Assembly: GCF_002591975.1 (NCBI RefSeq)
Contig: NZ_NVQE01000004.1
Location: forward strand, 124,001-188,000
Direction: 5' to 3'
From: Mycobacterium neglectum
GTDB taxonomy: Bacteria > Actinomycetota > Actinomycetes > Mycobacteriales > Mycobacteriaceae
DNA length: 64,000 bases
The notes beneath the pieces were generated by a model. The model was not told the origin of the DNA. It was given only the letters and a program-made list of their open reading frames with translations, and did not search any database. Below, piece after piece: positions 61,692 through 64,000 of the stretch (positions within the stretch are counted from its first letter, which is position 1; each line of letters opens with the position of its first letter). A program made the position numbers and the translations under genes.

Positions 61692-63149
61692 TCATGGCCC
61701 TGGCGCTGCGAAGTGCGGCAGTGGAACCGGCGGCAACGGCGTCGGTTGTTGGAATGCGGGCGCGTGCACCACGAACGGCTCCGAACCCGGAGTCGGACCC
61801 GGATCTCGCGGGGCTCCCGGCGGAGGTGCCGGCGGCAGTCCCGGCCACAACGGCGTTCCATCCGGTGCGTACATCGGGGCGCCGTAGGCGGGCGCACCCG
61901 GATACGGGACCGGCCCGATAGCGGGTCCGCCGAACAGGTTTCGGATACTCGGCGGTTCGGGCACCGCGCGAGTAGTCGGCAGGTAGTTGACGTAACCGGG
62001 GAACCCGATGCCCGGGTTGGGGCGCCAGTCCACTCCGGTTCCGAAACCGGTGTTCGTGACGAGCTGGCGCACCGGCCAGTTGTCCTTGACAACGGGTAGC
62101 GAGCCGCAGCCCGGCCTACCCCCGGGACCGCCCTTGGCGCCGACGATGGGCAGGTGCCGCGGGTAGCTGTATGGATCGTCCCCGAGGGCCAGACCCGCGT
62201 CGAGGATGATCGAACGCCCGTTGCCACCCGGCGCCTCGTACCCGCCGTGGTCCAGCAAGTACTTGGCGCCGACCAGCAGACAGGTGTAGGACGGGCTGTA
62301 CTTGTACAGCAGGTTGGTGGTCGGCTCCAGCACGTTGATGGCCTTGATCAGATCGGCCTGACTGGGCGCGAGCAGGCTGATGCCGCTGTTGGAGAGCCCA
62401 ATTGTGCCGAGCAGCAACGCGTCCAGGGCGTCCGCATGCTTGGTCACCGTCACGCTGGTGGTGCTGGCCGCGTTGAGCGTCGCGAGAATGTCTTGTGCCG
62501 CAACGCTGTATGTATCACTGAAGTCTCGAAGGGCCTGCCAGTCGGCGCGCACGGTCTCGCTGCGTGGATTGAGCGCGAGGAACACCTGATTGGCGTCGGT
62601 GGTCGCCTGTCCGATCCGATCGCCCTTACCGCGGACACCTTCGGCGAGCGCGGAGAGCACACTGTTGAGCTTCGCCGGGTCGACCTGGTCGAGTACGCCG
62701 ACCACGTTCTCGAAGACCGTGTTCACCTCGACGCTGACATTGCGGGACACCAGGACTTGGCCGGCCTTGAGGCGCTGCGCGCTGGGATCGCTCGGATAAA
62801 CGAGGTCGACGAACTTGGCGCCGAACACGGTCGTAGCGCGGATCTGCGCCTCGACATTGGCCGGAATGTGCTCGATCTGATCCGGGTAGATCTCGAGCTT
62901 GAGTTTCACCGGCTCGGTGCCGCCTTCGATCGCGGCGACCCGTCCGACCTGAACGCCGCGCAGCTTGACCTTGGCGTCGCTCTCCATCACCAGGCCCGAT
63001 CGGTCAGAAGTCAGGGTGACCGGCACGAACTTCTTCAACGAACCCGTGAACAACGCCTGCGTCAGCCAGATGGCGCCGATCACGAAGAGCACCAGGATCA
63101 GCGTCCACCACCCGGGGTGCAACCCTTCGTCGTCCCTCACGTCAGCCAT
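61692..63149 (-). CDS. MceA subunit (Mce2/Mce3-like)
   Basis: 485 aa. Membrane helix about residues 14-33 (WWTLILVLFVIGAIWLTQAL), MCE domain about 45-125 (SGLVMESDAKVKLRGVQVGRV), TTVFGAKFVDLVYP, and a Pro/Gly-rich tail with RAVPEPPSIRNLFGGPAIGP. That tail and the N-terminus recall Mce3A/Mce2A of M. tuberculosis rather than Mce1A or Mce4A; this subgroup call is from memory. It starts 4 bases after the yrbE stop. Confidence 0.93.
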   Translation of the reverse strand: MADVRDDEGLHPGWWTLILVLFVIGAIWLTQALFTGSLKKFVPVTLTSDRSGLVMESDAKVKLRGVQVGRVAAIEGGTEPVKLKLEIYPDQIEHIPANVEAQIRATTVFGAKFVDLVYPSDPSAQRLKAGQVLVSRNVSVEVNTVFENVVGVLDQVDPAKLNSVLSALAEGVRGKGDRIGQATTDANQVFLALNPRSETVRADWQALRDFSDTYSVAAQDILATLNAASTTSVTVTKHADALDALLLGTIGLSNSGISLLAPSQADLIKAINVLEPTTNLLYKYSPSYTCLLVGAKYLLDHGGYEAPGGNGRSIILDAGLALGDDPYSYPRHLPIVGAKGGPGGRPGCGSLPVVKDNWPVRQLVTNTGFGTGVDWRPNPGIGFPGYVNYLPTTRAVPEPPSIRNLFGGPAIGPVPYPGAPAYGAPMYAPDGTPLWPGLPPAPPPGAPRDPGPTPGSEPFVVHAPAFQQPTPLPPVPLPHFAAPGP

Positions 63150-63153
63150 CGCG

Positions 63154-64000
63154 TCATCCAGCCAGATTGAAGTTGCCGGACTGCCCGTACACGGCCAGCG
63201 AGATCATCATCACGACGAACGCGGCCACGATAAGTGAGGTTCGCACCGCACGCCCGACAGCCTCCCCCACGCCGGCGGGTCCGCCACTTGCCGTGAAGCC
63301 GTAATAGGTGTGGATCAACATGATCACCACCGCCATCGCGATGCTCTGAACGAACGACCACACCAGGTCGGTGGGATTCAGGAACGTCCGGAAGTAGTGG
63401 TCGTAGACGCCCGTCGACTGACCGTAGATGACCGTGGTGCCGAACTTCGCCGCCCAGAACGACGCCAGCACACCGACGCAGTACAGCGGGATCACCACGA
63501 TGAGACCGGCGATCACGCGGGTCGAGGCGAGATAGGCGACGCTGCGGATCCCCATCACCTCGAGCGCGTCGATCTCCTCGTTGATTCGCATCGCCCCCAG
63601 TTGTGCGGTGGCGCCGGCGCCGATGGTGGCCGCCAGTGCGATGGCCGTGGTCGCCGGCGCGATCAGGCGGACGTTGAAGAAGGCCGACGCGAATCCGGTC
63701 AGTGCTTCGACGCCGATTTCGGAGAAGTCGGTGTAACCCTGCACCGCCACCAACGCGCCGGTGGTCACGGTGAGGAACCCGACGATCGCGACGGTTCCGC
63801 CGATCACCACCAGAGCGCCGGTACCCAGGCCCATCTGAGCGATGATCCGCATCAGTTCGATCCGGTAGTGCGTGAATACGTAGCCGATGCTGCGCAGCGT
63901 CTTGCCGTAGAACTTGGTCTGCACGCCTACCTGATTCCAGGCTCCGACCCAGCCGTCAAGCCGCTGCGCCAGGCGCGGGAACCGCCGGTCAATCGGCCGG
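63154..64000 (-). CDS. YrbE/MlaE-type permease (YrbEB), truncated by window edge
   Basis: The frame is open to the last base, so the true start lies outside the window. The GTG at 63924 is not the start: the upstream in-frame residues (RRFPRLAQRLDGWVGAWNQ) are typical of YrbEB N-termini. At least 282 residues with 5-6 membrane helices; hallmark NEEIDALEVMGIRSVAYLASTR is the MlaE signature, and the end GQSGNFNLAG is standard. With YrbEA (off-window) and an MlaF-type ATPase it drives Mce lipid import. Confidence 0.93.
   Translation of the reverse strand, partial: RPIDRRFPRLAQRLDGWVGAWNQVGVQTKFYGKTLRSIGYVFTHYRIELMRIIAQMGLGTGALVVIGGTVAIVGFLTVTTGALVAVQGYTDFSEIGVEALTGFASAFFNVRLIAPATTAIALAATIGAGATAQLGAMRINEEIDALEVMGIRSVAYLASTRVIAGLIVVIPLYCVGVLASFWAAKFGTTVIYGQSTGVYDHYFRTFLNPTDLVWSFVQSIAMAVVIMLIHTYYGFTASGGPAGVGEAVGRAVRTSLIVAAFVVMMISLAVYGQSGNFNLAG

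Overview
High-GC actinobacterial DNA, almost certainly from a Mycolicibacterium-type mycobacterium. The evidence is an mce lipid-import operon, an MmpL transporter, alpha-methylacyl-CoA racemase, a 13E12-type HNH gene, PPOX/F420-type and DUF5302 genes, and many GTG starts. Several genes begin directly at a TANNNT -10 box, the leaderless arrangement common in mycobacteria. From memory, genes between about 0.05 and 19 kb follow the order of M. tuberculosis Rv1141c-Rv1156; this needs a synteny check. No tRNA, rRNA, CRISPR array or insertion sequence was seen. There is no gene-free stretch above 300 bases; the emptiest is 14642-14845.

0-7 kb: a mycobacterial HhH-GPD protein, then a LytS/LytTR two-component pair that runs by overlapping codons into two pairs of small membrane protein plus sodium:solute symporter (acetate/carboxylate uptake). 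A CRP-like box and a LytTR-like direct repeat lie before the second pair. 7-19 kb: DUF5302, PPOX protein, two LCM-type methyltransferases around a DUF1697 gene, YtrA-type GntR abutting a sirtuin, an MmpL-TetR-methyltransferase operon with a 27-bp palindrome at its head, a tiny unlisted gene with its own terminator, then nitronate monooxygenase, SDR, racemase and enoyl-CoA hydratase. 19-27 kb: two MFS transporters, CAAX protease, SDRs, gamma carbonic anhydrase, TetR and GlxA regulators and a secreted fasciclin protein.

27.3-41.4 kb is the most interesting block: an amine-utilisation island. It has a PotABCD-type importer, a Rieske oxygenase with the glutamate-bridged motif of quaternary-amine oxygenases, a class III aminotransferase, a DadA/sarcosine-oxidase-like flavoenzyme, a cupin, a phytoene-dehydrogenase-like flavoprotein, an ADP-forming acyl-CoA synthetase, an acyl-CoA dehydrogenase and a BetI-like TetR regulator. 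Three divergent promoter regions in the block carry the same 19-bp operator (TAGAYTGAANNNTCAGTCA), each time covering a -10 box, so the block appears to be one regulon.

41.4-47.2 kb: a beta-oxidation operon (thiolase, enoyl-CoA hydratase, acyl-CoA dehydrogenase) divergent from a FadR-type regulator, and a DUF3556 membrane-protein gene broken by a one-base frameshift but preceded by a perfect KstR-type palindrome. 47.3-51.6 kb: alpha/beta hydrolase, DoxX protein, an SDR/TetR divergent pair with twin operators, and a DUF222-HNH gene. 51.7-64 kb: the distal part of an mce operon on the minus strand (YrbE permease cut by the window edge, MceA-F, two Mce-associated proteins), ending with an epoxide-hydrolase-like enzyme and a WS/DGAT-like protein with a degenerate active site.
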